From: an uncultured Acetatifactor sp.
GTDB lineage: Bacteria; Bacillota; Clostridia; Lachnospirales; Lachnospiraceae
Assembly (NCBI GenBank): GCA_947630715.1
Contig: CANRIP010000004.1
Location: 35,994-99,993 of the forward strand
Direction of reading: 5' to 3'
Length of the DNA: 64,000 nucleotides
In this document: one piece after another, positions 17,717 to 26,050 of the stretch
Layout: every line of letters starts with the position of its first letter
Numbering within the stretch: position 1 is the first letter of the stretch
Translations under genes and position numbers: made by a program
Notes under the pieces: generated by a model
The model's input: the letters and a program-made list of their open reading frames with translations, nothing else
Told to the model about the DNA's origin: nothing
The model's database searches: none

Positions 17717-18222
17717 TGTTACATCAGCCGGAGATTCCCGGGAATACCGGAAATATCGGGCGTACCTGCGTGGCCGCCGGGGCGTCGCTTCATCTGATCG
17801 AGCCTTTGGGGTTCCGGCTGGATGAAAAATCCCTCCGCCGTGCGGGAATGGATTACTGGCGCTTTCTGGATGTGAGCCGATATATGAATTTTGAGGAATT
17901 TCAGTCCCTGCATCCCGGCGCAAGGATCTGGATGGCCACCACAAAGGCCAGACGGGTTTATACGGAGGTTTCCTATGGGCCTGACGATTACATCATGTTC
18001 GGCAGGGAGAGCGCCGGAATCCCGGAAGAAATTTTGAAGGAGTATGAGGATAGCTGCGTCCGGATTCCCATGTTTCCCCAGATCCGATCCCTGAATCTTT
18101 CCAATTCCGTGGCCGTTGTGTTATACGAGGCGCTGCGCCAGAACGGATTCGCCGGCCTGGAGCGAAACGGCAATCTCCACCGCCTTCGCTGGGAGCAGGA
18201 AGGGGATGGCGGACAGCCCTGA
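17707..18222 (+). CDS. trmL: tRNA (cytidine/uridine-34 2'-O)-methyltransferase
   Basis: A 171-residue SPOUT methyltransferase that 2'-O-methylates the wobble base of leucine tRNAs using S-adenosylmethionine. It begins with the TrmL-specific MHIVLHQPEIPGNTGNIGRT. The knot motifs MFGRESAGIPEEI and IPMFPQIRSLNLSNSVAVVLYE are at about residues 97-145. The length matches the minimal TrmL fold. AAGGA precedes the start, which lies inside the end of the aminotransferase gene. Confidence 0.95.
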   Translation: MHIVLHQPEIPGNTGNIGRTCVAAGASLHLIEPLGFRLDEKSLRRAGMDYWRFLDVSRYMNFEEFQSLHPGARIWMATTKARRVYTEVSYGPDDYIMFGRESAGIPEEILKEYEDSCVRIPMFPQIRSLNLSNSVAVVLYEALRQNGFAGLERNGNLHRLRWEQEGDGGQP

Positions 18223-18262
18223 GGGGACCGGCTGTAAAAGTCAGGGAATTCTCATAAAACAC

Positions 18263-18292
18263 TTGCCAGTAAGAGTCAGAGTATACTATAAT
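18263..18292 (+). promoter_or_regulatory. Sigma-A-type promoter for the Hpt/FapA/HD-GYP operon
   Basis: TTGCCA, an 18-base spacer, TATAAT. It lies 61 bp before the Hpt ATG and after trmL, which supports a separate transcription unit for the next four genes. Confidence 0.6.
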
Positions 18293-18352
18293 AAATTCAT
18301 CATTTCTACATTGTTTTCAGGGCGGATCACACGATCCTGCCAAGGAGGATAT

Positions 18353-18706
18353 ATGACGTTACGGGAATGCTATGAAAAACTGGGTGGAGATTTTGAGGGA
18401 ACGCTCGGGAGACTGAGCAGTGAAAAACTGGTACAAAGGTTTGTGTTAAAATTTCTGGCGGATGACAGCTTTACTCTCTTGGAAGAATCTATGGCGGTAG
18501 GCAATTACAGCGAAGCATTCCGGGCAGCTCATACTTTGAAGGGAGTAGGCTTAAACCTTGGTTTTACGAAATTGTACGTGGTCAGCGACGAGATGACGGA
18601 AGCCCTTCGGGCCGGTGAAAAACCGGAAAACGAGGAACTTCTGGAAAAGGTGAGAGAAGAGTATCACAAAACCATCGATGTGATTCAAGAGCTTCAGAAC
18701 AGTTGA
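18353..18706 (+). CDS. Stand-alone Hpt (histidine phosphotransfer) protein
   Basis: A 117-residue four-helix Hpt domain with the phosphoacceptor His60 in AAHTLKGVGLNLG. Such proteins relay phosphate between a hybrid kinase and a receiver domain. Start 18353 is behind CAAGGAGG; the track ORF reads back into trmL. It is the first gene of an operon that also encodes a receiver/HD-GYP protein, the natural phosphorelay partner. No histidine kinase is in the window. Confidence 0.9.
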   Translation: MTLRECYEKLGGDFEGTLGRLSSEKLVQRFVLKFLADDSFTLLEESMAVGNYSEAFRAAHTLKGVGLNLGFTKLYVVSDEMTEALRAGEKPENEELLEKVREEYHKTIDVIQELQNS

Positions 18707-18727
18707 TCGGTCGTTTAAAGAGGGGCT

Positions 18728-20905
18728 ATGACTAAGGAAGAGCAGGAAAATTATCTTAAGTCCGGCTTTACGCTGGATCAGATCAACGAAATACAGGAGG
18801 GCCTCGAACTGGGACTGGATACCTCTGTGTATGCAAAAAAGGAGTTTTTTGCCATTCAGATGTATCAGATCCGTCTGGGTATGATGGAAAAACTGCCGGT
18901 GGAGGTTTATGCCTCAACGGCTTACGACTGGTTCCAGATGGAGGAGATCCGTCTGGGTCTGCAGGATGGGCTGGATATTTCCATTTACGCCAACCCGTCC
19001 ATTTCGTATGACAAAATGCGTCAGATCCGTCTGGGCTTAAAGAGCGGCGTGAACCTTGCCTCCTATGCAAAGCTGGATGCAGGCGTTCTCCGGGAGCTTC
19101 GCAAGGCGCTGCTGTCAAAGATCTATATTGTGGATTATATCCAGCAGGGTTATAACGCGGAGCAGCTAGAGCAGATCCGCATTGCCCTGGAAAAACATTT
19201 GAATATCGTGCCTTATCTGCACAAGGAATTCCGCGGCGTCTCCATCCATGAAATCTGCGAGGGACTGGAGAAGGGCCTTGACGTATCCTGTTATGCCAGG
19301 CTGGAATTCGGCTGGCGGCAGATGCGGGAAATCCGTCTGGGGATGGAAAACCGCGTGGACGTATCCTATTATGCCAATCCTCTCTATGACTGGCAGCAGA
19401 TGCAGGAAATCCGTCTGGGGATGGAGAACGGCATCGACATCAGCGAGTATTATTCTCTGATGTACACCGCCTCCGACATGCGCAGGATGCGTCTGGAGCA
19501 GCAGGCCAACTTGGAGACTCAGGGCTCGTCGGAGGAGCTGTCTCATTTTGAATCCTTTGAGGGCATTTCCGTTACCATCAGCAGCGACGAGCAGGAGGCT
19601 TTTATCTATGTGACGGACAGCGATAAGCTGACAAAGCCCCAGATCATGAAGGCGCTGGAGATGAGCGGCGTAAGGCGCGGCATTCTGGAGCCGGAGATCG
19701 GCAAGCTGCTGAGGGGCAAATTTAAGGATAAGACCCTGGTGGTGGCAAGGGGGAAACCCGCTACGGACGGTCCGGACGGCTGGTATGAGTATTTTTTCCG
19801 CACCCAGTTGGACAGACAGCCCAAGCTTCTGCCGGACGGTTCCGTGGACTTCTCGGAAATCCAGTGGTATGAATTTGTAAAGGAGGGGCAGCGCCTGGCG
19901 GTATACCATGACGCTGAAATGGGAAGCGGAGGCTTTACCGTCACAGGCAGGGTCCTGCCGCCCCGGAAGGGCCGTGAGCGCAGCATGCTCACCGGCAGGG
20001 GGTTCACTCTGCTGGAGGATCACAAAACCTATATCGCCAACACAAGCGGGCGGATCCTGCTGGAAGGCAACCGCATCGATATCGATAAAATGCTTACCAT
20101 AGAGGAAGTCAGTCTTGCCACCGGCAATGTCAACTTTGACGGCAACATCTATGTCAGCGGCAATGTGAGCGTGGGAGCGGTCATCCGCGCCACAGGCGAC
20201 GTGGTGGTAAACGGCTATGTGGAGTCGGGATCTATCGAAAGCACAGAGGGAAGCGTCTTTATTAAACAGGGTGTAAACGGGAACGGCGTGGGACGCATCA
20301 AGGCCGCTGTGGACGTCTCCGGCAAATTTTTTGAGTCCTGTCAGGTATACGCGGGCAACGAGATCCACGCCGGGTACTGCCTGACCTGCGACCTGCATTC
20401 GGAAAACAGGATCATTGTCAGCGGGCGGAACGGTCAACTGGCGGGCGGAACGGCATATGCGAAAAACGGGATCGATATGACGTATGCCGGCAACCGGGTT
20501 GGTCTGGCAACCTTGATCCGCCTGGGGATCAACGAGGAGATTTCCCAACAGCAGGACCAGGTGGAGGAAAGGCTGGCGGAGGCCAACAAACAGTTGGATA
20601 TCCTCCGAAACGCTTACGCGGACTTTCATGTGAAATATCCGCCTGAAGTGAGAAACACCATGGATATGTACCTGAAAATCGAAAGCGCCATTTTTACCAA
20701 GGAAAAAGAAGTGGATGCCCTTTTGCAGTACAAGGCGGATATGGAGAGCGGGATCAAGTCCGCCCGGGAGGCTCAGGCCGTGATCCATGACACTCTGTAC
20801 GAGGGAACCGTATTTGAGATCAACGGCAAACACTGGGAGGCAAAGCAGGCGCGGAACGTGAGGATAAAGCGGGTTGAAGGAAGAGTGGCTGTTTACAGAA
20901 ACTGA
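18728..20905 (+). CDS. FapA-domain (DUF342) protein with N-terminal 26-residue repeats
   Basis: A 725-residue two-part protein. Residues about 10-260 are nine to ten tandem repeats of about 26 residues, typified by QMxEIRLGMExGxDVSxYANPxYxW (copies such as QMREIRLGMENRVDVSYYAN and QMQEIRLGMENGIDISEYY). Residues about 275-725 are a DUF342/FapA module: a small alpha/beta start (SVTISSDEQEAFIYV), a beta-helix of short GNVNFDGNIYVSGNVSVG turns, and a C-terminal coiled coil (QQQDQVEERLAEANKQLD). FapA proteins influence flagellar placement in Vibrio and are uncharacterised in clostridia. No membrane segment. It sits between Hpt and HD-GYP genes, so a signalling scaffold is plausible. Confidence 0.8.
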   Translation: MTKEEQENYLKSGFTLDQINEIQEGLELGLDTSVYAKKEFFAIQMYQIRLGMMEKLPVEVYASTAYDWFQMEEIRLGLQDGLDISIYANPSISYDKMRQIRLGLKSGVNLASYAKLDAGVLRELRKALLSKIYIVDYIQQGYNAEQLEQIRIALEKHLNIVPYLHKEFRGVSIHEICEGLEKGLDVSCYARLEFGWRQMREIRLGMENRVDVSYYANPLYDWQQMQEIRLGMENGIDISEYYSLMYTASDMRRMRLEQQANLETQGSSEELSHFESFEGISVTISSDEQEAFIYVTDSDKLTKPQIMKALEMSGVRRGILEPEIGKLLRGKFKDKTLVVARGKPATDGPDGWYEYFFRTQLDRQPKLLPDGSVDFSEIQWYEFVKEGQRLAVYHDAEMGSGGFTVTGRVLPPRKGRERSMLTGRGFTLLEDHKTYIANTSGRILLEGNRIDIDKMLTIEEVSLATGNVNFDGNIYVSGNVSVGAVIRATGDVVVNGYVESGSIESTEGSVFIKQGVNGNGVGRIKAAVDVSGKFFESCQVYAGNEIHAGYCLTCDLHSENRIIVSGRNGQLAGGTAYAKNGIDMTYAGNRVGLATLIRLGINEEISQQQDQVEERLAEANKQLDILRNAYADFHVKYPPEVRNTMDMYLKIESAIFTKEKEVDALLQYKADMESGIKSAREAQAVIHDTLYEGTVFEINGKHWEAKQARNVRIKRVEGRVAVYRN

Positions 20906-20937
20906 TAACGGAAAGGAAAGCCACAGAGGAACAGGAT

Positions 20938-22044
20938 ATGCGCAGTAAAGTATTGATCGTTGACGACATGGAATTGAACCGGGAGATGCTGGCCGCTATT
21001 TTGGAGAAGGATTATCCCATTCTGGAGGCGGACAGCGGGAAAAAAGCCATTGCGATGATTCAGAAACATCAGGCGGAGATCGCCGTGGTGCTGCTGGATC
21101 TGATTATGCCTAACGTGGACGGTTTTGCCGTGCTGGAGGTCATGAAAAACCAGTCCTGGCTGAAGGATATTCCGGTGCTGGTGATCACGGCGGAGTCAAA
21201 GGCCGAGGTGGAGAGCAAGTGCTTTGAGATGGGCGTTTCCGATTTCATCAAAAAGCCTTTTGACAACGCCATTGTGCGGAACCGGGTCAGGAATATTGTG
21301 GATCTGTTCGGATATAAGAACCAGTTGGAAGAAAAAGTAGAAAAACAGACGGAGACGTTAAAAAAGCAGTATAAGCTCCTGGTGATGCAGGCGGAAAAGC
21401 TGAAGGAAAGCAAGACGAAAATCATCGATATTCTGGGTACCGTGGTAGAATGCCGGAACTTGGAAAGCGGAGAGCATATCAAGCGGGTCAAGGGGTTCAC
21501 CAGAATCCTTGCGCAGCAGATGATGAAGGATTATCCGGAGTACGGTTTGAATCAGGAAACCATCGAAGTGATCGTCTCCGCCAGCGCCCTGCACGATATC
21601 GGAAAGATAGCCATCCCGGACAGTATCCTGTTAAAGCCTGCGCGGCTCACAAAGGACGAGTATGAATACATGAAATCCCACACCACCAGAGGATGCGAGG
21701 TTCTGGATAATGTGGAAGACGTTTGGGATGAGACGTACAGCAAGATCAGTTATGAGATCTGCCGTCATCACCATGAAAGGTATGACGGGAAGGGGTATCC
21801 CGACGGGCTGGCGGGGGAAAAGATTCCCATTTCCGCCCAGTTGGTAGGCCTGGCGGACGCGTATGACGCGCTGGTCAGCGAGCGGGTGTACAAAAGCGCC
21901 TATTCCCCGGACGAAGCGTTTTACATGATCGTATCGGGAGAGTGCGGCGTTTTCTCGCCCAAGCTTCTGGAGTGTTTTAGAAGGACCAAGAAGGAATTTG
22001 AGGAGTTAAACCGGGCGCAGCAAAGAAAACAGCAGAACGGTTAA
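20938..22044 (+). CDS. Response regulator with HD-GYP cyclic-di-GMP phosphodiesterase domain
   Basis: A 368-residue protein. Residues 1-120 are a receiver with phosphoacceptor Asp54 (VLLDLIMPN) and the conserved Lys in IKKPFDN. A coiled coil (about 125-165, EEKVEKQTETLKKQYKLL) leads to an HD-GYP domain (about 170-360) with HDIGKIAIPD, HHERYDGKGYPDGLAG and ADAYDALVSERVYK. The HD and GYP residues are all present, so it should hydrolyse c-di-GMP. Phosphorylation by the neighbouring Hpt protein would control it (inference). The start follows AGAGGAACAGG. Confidence 0.93.
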   Translation: MRSKVLIVDDMELNREMLAAILEKDYPILEADSGKKAIAMIQKHQAEIAVVLLDLIMPNVDGFAVLEVMKNQSWLKDIPVLVITAESKAEVESKCFEMGVSDFIKKPFDNAIVRNRVRNIVDLFGYKNQLEEKVEKQTETLKKQYKLLVMQAEKLKESKTKIIDILGTVVECRNLESGEHIKRVKGFTRILAQQMMKDYPEYGLNQETIEVIVSASALHDIGKIAIPDSILLKPARLTKDEYEYMKSHTTRGCEVLDNVEDVWDETYSKISYEICRHHHERYDGKGYPDGLAGEKIPISAQLVGLADAYDALVSERVYKSAYSPDEAFYMIVSGECGVFSPKLLECFRRTKKEFEELNRAQQRKQQNG

Positions 22045-22056
22045 GGGGGAGCGCGG

Positions 22057-22380
22057 TTGAAATTTCATGCGGAAAAGATTTCTTTGGAAGGCTTATGGGA
22101 CGCAATCAGCGGATATCAGGGAAAAAGTTTTCTGACAAAGAAGGGCCTGCCCTTTACCTACACCATCAAGGGCGGCGAGCTGTTTACGGACAGGCGGGAG
22201 AGATCCATCACAAGAAGTACCTTTGAGAAGGCATATGAAAAGCTGCGTCTGGACAGGGACGCGGAGAACGGGCCGGCAAAAATCGTGGGGCCCAAGACGC
22301 TGAACATGTACGGCGCGCCGTATATCTGGGCGGTCTTTACAGGAATCGGCTTGATTGAGGAAGAGACGAAAGGGGAATGA
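22057..22380 (+). CDS. Unknown 107-residue protein, TTG start
   Basis: I do not recognise this family. It starts at TTG 22057 behind AAGGGGGA; no usable ATG exists upstream or nearby. It is basic and compact, with KSFLTKKGLPFTYTIKGGELFTDRRERSITRSTFEKAYEKL followed by a Gly/Pro-rich end (IVGPKTLNMYGAPYIWAVF). No membrane helix or signal. It lies 12 bp after the HD-GYP gene, so it is the fourth gene of the signalling operon, and its product may bind nucleic acid or a partner in that pathway. That is speculation. Confidence 0.7.
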   Translation: MKFHAEKISLEGLWDAISGYQGKSFLTKKGLPFTYTIKGGELFTDRRERSITRSTFEKAYEKLRLDRDAENGPAKIVGPKTLNMYGAPYIWAVFTGIGLIEEETKGE

Positions 22381-22385
22381 AGGCG

Positions 22386-22422
22386 AAGGGGATATTTATC
22401 CCTCCCGCAGAATCCCCTTTTC
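22386..22422 (+). terminator. Terminator of the signalling operon
   Basis: AAGGGGAT / ATCCCCTT, an 8-bp stem with a longer loop, followed by TTTTCC. It lies at the junction with the convergent niaR gene and overlaps its 3' end. Confidence 0.6.
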
Positions 22423-22923
22423 CTGAAGTTCCCCGCGGATCAGGTTTAAGATTTTTTCAGAGGGGGCGCAGATGGTGTGGTAATGGCAGCCCTCCGTAAG
22501 CTCCTTTAGATATTCCGGGTCGTTCTGTGACAATTTATGGCAGAATTCTGCGGCATCGTCGGCATCGTTGATCATCAGGTTGGCCCTGACCTGACCGTAA
22601 AGGGCGTGATCGATGAACACGTCCAGCATGGAGCCGCCGTACTCCACAACGGAAAGCATTTCCTCCAGAGCCTGTTCCTTGGTGTGTTGGACCGTGATCA
22701 CGGCGGTGCAGCCCTGTTGTTTCTCCTGGGGATGGAACAGAAGGTATCCCTTGTTGGTGGAAATGATATTGCGGTTTTCTGCGCGAAGCAGAGCGATGTC
22801 CTGTACGATGGCCTGACGGCTGACTCCAAACTGCCTTGCCAGCTCCGTACCGCTGACGGGGCCGGACTGTCTTTCCAGAAATACGATGATTGCCGTTCTG
22901 CGGGCGTTTCCGTCTAAATTCAT
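22396..22923 (-). CDS. niaR: NiaR-type niacin-responsive transcriptional repressor
   Basis: A 175-residue protein with an N-terminal helix-turn-helix (GTELARQFGVSRQAIVQDIALLRAEN, about residues 20-50) and a C-terminal 3H domain, named for its three conserved histidines (HTKEQALEEML, FIDHALYGQVRA, EGCHYHTICA). NiaR represses NAD salvage and niacin transport genes. The preferred start is 22923, behind AGAGGAC; the track start 22959 adds 12 residues without a ribosome binding site. No nad genes are adjacent, so it acts on distant targets. Confidence 0.88.
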   Translation of the reverse strand: MNLDGNARRTAIIVFLERQSGPVSGTELARQFGVSRQAIVQDIALLRAENRNIISTNKGYLLFHPQEKQQGCTAVITVQHTKEQALEEMLSVVEYGGSMLDVFIDHALYGQVRANLMINDADDAAEFCHKLSQNDPEYLKELTEGCHYHTICAPSEKILNLIRGELQEKGILREG

Positions 22924-23252
22924 GTGTCCTCTTTTCTGCTGTATCCAAACAGCGGGCAAATCTTATATTACCCATTTCCCGCTTTTTTCATACCAGGCTG
23001 CAACAAGTGATTTGACGAAACAGAATCTGGTTTACGCATGGGAACCCGCTGAAACATGGTGGGAGCGGCAAACCGCCGGGAAACAGCCGGAAAGATGGAA
23101 AACTTTATCTAATTGAAAAATGAGACGCAACGTGCTATCATAGGGATATATAAGAGAAACCATCCGGAAATGACAGGATACGGGCAAAGGGCCGGGAAAC
23201 CGTTTCAGCCGCCTGCATCCGCGGCCTGACAATCAAACGGGAGGGAACAGGC
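22924..23252. other. Intergenic region between niaR and mecA
   Basis: A 329-bp divergent gap. It holds the mecA promoter at 23113-23141 and a leader of about 100 nt. I see no convincing minus-strand promoter for niaR and no small ORF or RNA motif that I can name. Confidence 0.5.
23113..23141 (+). promoter_or_regulatory. Sigma-A-type promoter for mecA
   Basis: TTGAAA, a 17-base spacer, TATCAT, about 110 bp before the mecA ATG. Confidence 0.6.
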
Positions 23253-23948
23253 ATGAAAATAGAGCGTGTGGATGACAAAACGGTAAAGTGCTTTTTATCC
23301 AATGAGGAACTGGATGAGTATGACATTGATTATAAGGACTTTGTGCTGAGAAGCGATAAGGCGAAGGAAGTGGTGCAGGAGATTATCGTGCAGGCGGAGG
23401 AAGCGGTGGGTTACAAGCCGCCCAGATATTCCTTCGACTTACAGATCATGATGCTGCCGGATCAGGGACTGCTTTTGACGTTTTCGGAGCGGGAGCCGGA
23501 GAGCGATCCCCTGATCGAATGCCTGAAGGAAATGAAAAAGGTGCTGCTGAAAGCCAGGGAGAAGGTGGGGCTGCCGGCTCCCCAGGCCAGCGGAGAGCAG
23601 CCCGGGCCGGTTCCTGGGGCGGAGCAGCCCGTTCCCCAGACGCCGCCTGCTCCTGTTTCCAAGCCGGAATTTGCCGTCTTCGCTTTTGCGTCCGTGAGGG
23701 ATGTGATCAGCTACGCCCAGGCCCTGCCCGGCAACCTCAGGATCGACAGCGCGCTGTATGAAATGGACGATACCTTTTATCTCTGTCTGGGAAAGGGCCG
23801 GGCTTCTTACGAAAGGTACAGCAGGGCCTGTATCCAGGCTCTGGAGTTTGGAGCGCTGTACGGCGCGGAGGAACAGTTACTGCTCCGGCTGGAGGAACAC
23901 GGCGCATGCTTGATTCAGGCAAAGGCGGTTAAAAAGCTGAAGGGCTGA
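23253..23948 (+). CDS. mecA: Adaptor protein MecA
   Basis: A 231-residue MecA homologue. The N-terminal substrate-recognition part starts MKIERVDDKTVKCFLSNEEL, followed by a Pro/Gln-rich linker (about residues 105-135, GEQPGPVPGAEQPVPQTPP). The C-terminal ClpC-binding domain is at about 140-231 (FAVFAFASVRDVISYAQALPG). In Firmicutes MecA delivers proteins to the ClpCP protease and controls ClpC assembly. GGGAGGGAAC sets the start. Length is typical. Confidence 0.9.
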   Translation: MKIERVDDKTVKCFLSNEELDEYDIDYKDFVLRSDKAKEVVQEIIVQAEEAVGYKPPRYSFDLQIMMLPDQGLLLTFSEREPESDPLIECLKEMKKVLLKAREKVGLPAPQASGEQPGPVPGAEQPVPQTPPAPVSKPEFAVFAFASVRDVISYAQALPGNLRIDSALYEMDDTFYLCLGKGRASYERYSRACIQALEFGALYGAEEQLLLRLEEHGACLIQAKAVKKLKG

Positions 23949-24012
23949 AGATACATATGTCTTTGAATATCCCCGGTTCCCCGGAAACGAAATCTGACGC
24001 GGGTGACGGAAA

Positions 24013-25548
24013 ATGGAAAAAAAGGAAAAGGATCGGATTTATCTTGCCATCGATTTAAAATCCTTTTACGCTTCGGTGGAGTGCGTGGAGAGAAAGCTGG
24101 ATCCTCTGACCACCAATCTGGTGGTGGCGGATGTGGAACGGACGGAGAAAACCATATGCCTGGCGGTTTCTCCGGCTCTGAAGGACTACGGGATACCGGG
24201 CAGAGCCCGTCTTTTTGAGGTTGTTCAGAAGGTGGAGCAGATCAATGCGGGACGCCGGCGAAGGGCCGCGGGGCATCGGTTTACCGGCACTTCCGTGAAC
24301 GATACGGAGTTGAAGGAAAATCCTTCCCTGGCGCTGGACTATATCGCCGCCAGGCCCCGCATGGCCTTTTATATGCAGTACAGCACCCGAATCTATCAGA
24401 TTTATCTGCGTTTTGTGGCGCCGGAGGATATCCATGTGTACTCTATCGACGAGGTCTTTGTGGACGTGACGGAGTATCTGGCGGTGTATGGCCTGACCGC
24501 CCGTGAGCTGGCCATGAAAATGATCCGGGAAGTGCATCGGGAGACGGGGATTACCGCTGCCGCAGGGGTGGGTACCAACCTGTATCTGTGTAAGATTGCC
24601 ATGGATATTGTGGCCAAGCATATCCCGGCGGACCAGGACGGCGTTCGGATCGCCGAGCTGGACGAGATCAGTTATCGGAGACTTTTGTGGAACCACCGGC
24701 CTCTCACCGATTTTTGGCGGGTGGGGCAGGGGTACGCCCGCAAGCTGGAGGAAAACGGCCTGTTCACCATGGGGGATGTGGCCAGATGCTCCCTGGGGAA
24801 AGAGACGGATTATTATAACGAGGATCTGCTGTACCGGCTGTTTGGGGTCAACGCGGAGCTTTTGATCGACCACGCCTGGGGCTGGGAGCCCTGTACCATA
24901 GCGGATATCAAGGCCTATCGGCCGGAGAGCAACAGCATCAGCTCAGGGCAGGTGCTGTCCCGTCCATATGGCTTTGACAAGGCAAAGCTGGTCGTGAAGG
25001 AAATGACGGATCTGCTGGCGCTGGATCTGGTGGACAAAGGGCTGGTGACGGATCAGATGGTCCTTTCGGTGGGGTATGACGTGGAATGCCTGACGAACCC
25101 CGAGATTCGGCAGAAATACCACGGCCCTGTGACCACGGACCATTACGGCAGGCAGGTTCCAAAATCCGCCCATGGCTCCGTGAATCTGGAAAAGCCCACG
25201 TCTTCCACCCGTTTGATCATGGAGGCTGTAACGCAGTTGTATGACAGGATTGTGGATGCAGATCTTCTGGTGCGCAGGATGTATGTGGTGGCAAACCATG
25301 TGGTAAGCGAGGCGGAAGGAAAACGCAGGGAGGAACCGGAACAGTTGGAGCTGTTTGTGGATTATGAAACTCTGCAAAGGGAAAACGAGAAACAGGAGGA
25401 AGCTCTGGATCGGGAGAGGCGGGTACAACAGGCGGTTCTGGAGGTGAAAAAGAAGTACGGGAAAAACGCCATCCTGAAGGGGATGAATCTGGAGGAAGGC
25501 GGTACGGCCATGGAAAGGAACCGGCAGATCGGCGGGCACAGGGCGTAA
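24013..25548 (+). CDS. Y-family DNA polymerase (UvrX/UmuC-like)
   Basis: A 511-residue translesion polymerase. Catalytic acidic residues are in AIDLKSFYASVE (Asp14) and YSIDEVFVDV (Asp-Glu near residue 147); the little-finger and C-terminal parts follow, with a charged tail (ERRVQQAVLEVKKKYGKNAIL). It has the long UvrX/UmuC form rather than the about 350-residue DinB form. In Bacillus these polymerases carry out error-prone bypass after damage. It is immediately followed (1-bp gap) by a YolD-like gene, the usual pairing. No LexA box was recognised upstream. Confidence 0.92.
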   Translation: MEKKEKDRIYLAIDLKSFYASVECVERKLDPLTTNLVVADVERTEKTICLAVSPALKDYGIPGRARLFEVVQKVEQINAGRRRRAAGHRFTGTSVNDTELKENPSLALDYIAARPRMAFYMQYSTRIYQIYLRFVAPEDIHVYSIDEVFVDVTEYLAVYGLTARELAMKMIREVHRETGITAAAGVGTNLYLCKIAMDIVAKHIPADQDGVRIAELDEISYRRLLWNHRPLTDFWRVGQGYARKLEENGLFTMGDVARCSLGKETDYYNEDLLYRLFGVNAELLIDHAWGWEPCTIADIKAYRPESNSISSGQVLSRPYGFDKAKLVVKEMTDLLALDLVDKGLVTDQMVLSVGYDVECLTNPEIRQKYHGPVTTDHYGRQVPKSAHGSVNLEKPTSSTRLIMEAVTQLYDRIVDADLLVRRMYVVANHVVSEAEGKRREEPEQLELFVDYETLQRENEKQEEALDRERRVQQAVLEVKKKYGKNAILKGMNLEEGGTAMERNRQIGGHRA

Positions 25549-25549
25549 C

Positions 25550-25978
25550 ATGGAAACCAGCGGAAACCATCACCAATATGACGATATCATCCATCTGCCT
25601 CACCATCAGTCCTCCCTGCGGCCCCATATGCCCCTGAGGGACCGTGCGGCCCAGTTTTCCCCTTTTGCCGCCCTGACCGGGTATGACCAGGCTGTGGAGG
25701 AAACGGCGCGGCTGACGGACGAGCGGCACAATCTGGGCGAGGACGCCAGGGACGCGCTGGATGAAAAGCTGGGACGTCTGCTGCGGGCGGGCGGCGGCCA
25801 GCAGGTCAGCATCACATACTTTGAACCGGATATGAGAAAGAAGGGCGGCGCGTATCAAACCGTCCATGGCAATCTGAAAACCTATGACAATCTGGAGCGG
25901 GCGGTGGTTCTGGAGGACGGAACCAGGATCCCGGCAGACAGTATTCTGGATCTGGAAAGCGACGCCTTTTCCTGCTAA
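25550..25978 (+). CDS. YolD-like protein
   Basis: A 142-residue protein with the YolD-like signature: a histidine-rich start (YDDIIHLPHHQSS), RPHMPLRDRAAQFSPFAALTGYDQAV, a helical segment, and a C-terminal beta-part (YDNLERAVVLEDGTRIP). YolD-like proteins are encoded beside Y-family polymerases in Firmicutes and phages and may aid or restrain the polymerase; biochemical function is open. Its start lies 1 bp after the polymerase stop, so coupled translation is likely. Confidence 0.85.
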   Translation: METSGNHHQYDDIIHLPHHQSSLRPHMPLRDRAAQFSPFAALTGYDQAVEETARLTDERHNLGEDARDALDEKLGRLLRAGGGQQVSITYFEPDMRKKGGAYQTVHGNLKTYDNLERAVVLEDGTRIPADSILDLESDAFSC

Positions 25979-26014
25979 AAATGCGCTTTTTAGGCGTGGA
26001 TATGCGGAAATATC

Positions 26015-26044
26015 TTGACAAATCCCGGGTGTTTACACTAAAAT
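26015..26044 (+). promoter_or_regulatory. Strong sigma-A promoter for the proS T-box leader
   Basis: A consensus TTGACA, an 18-base spacer, then TAAAAT. Transcription would begin near 26051, at the 5' side of the T-box. Confidence 0.75.
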
Positions 26045-26050
26045 CTCCTT

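Noticed and set aside
19166-20833. 555-aa minus-strand ORF
   Set aside because: Shadow of the repeat/FapA gene; no domains.
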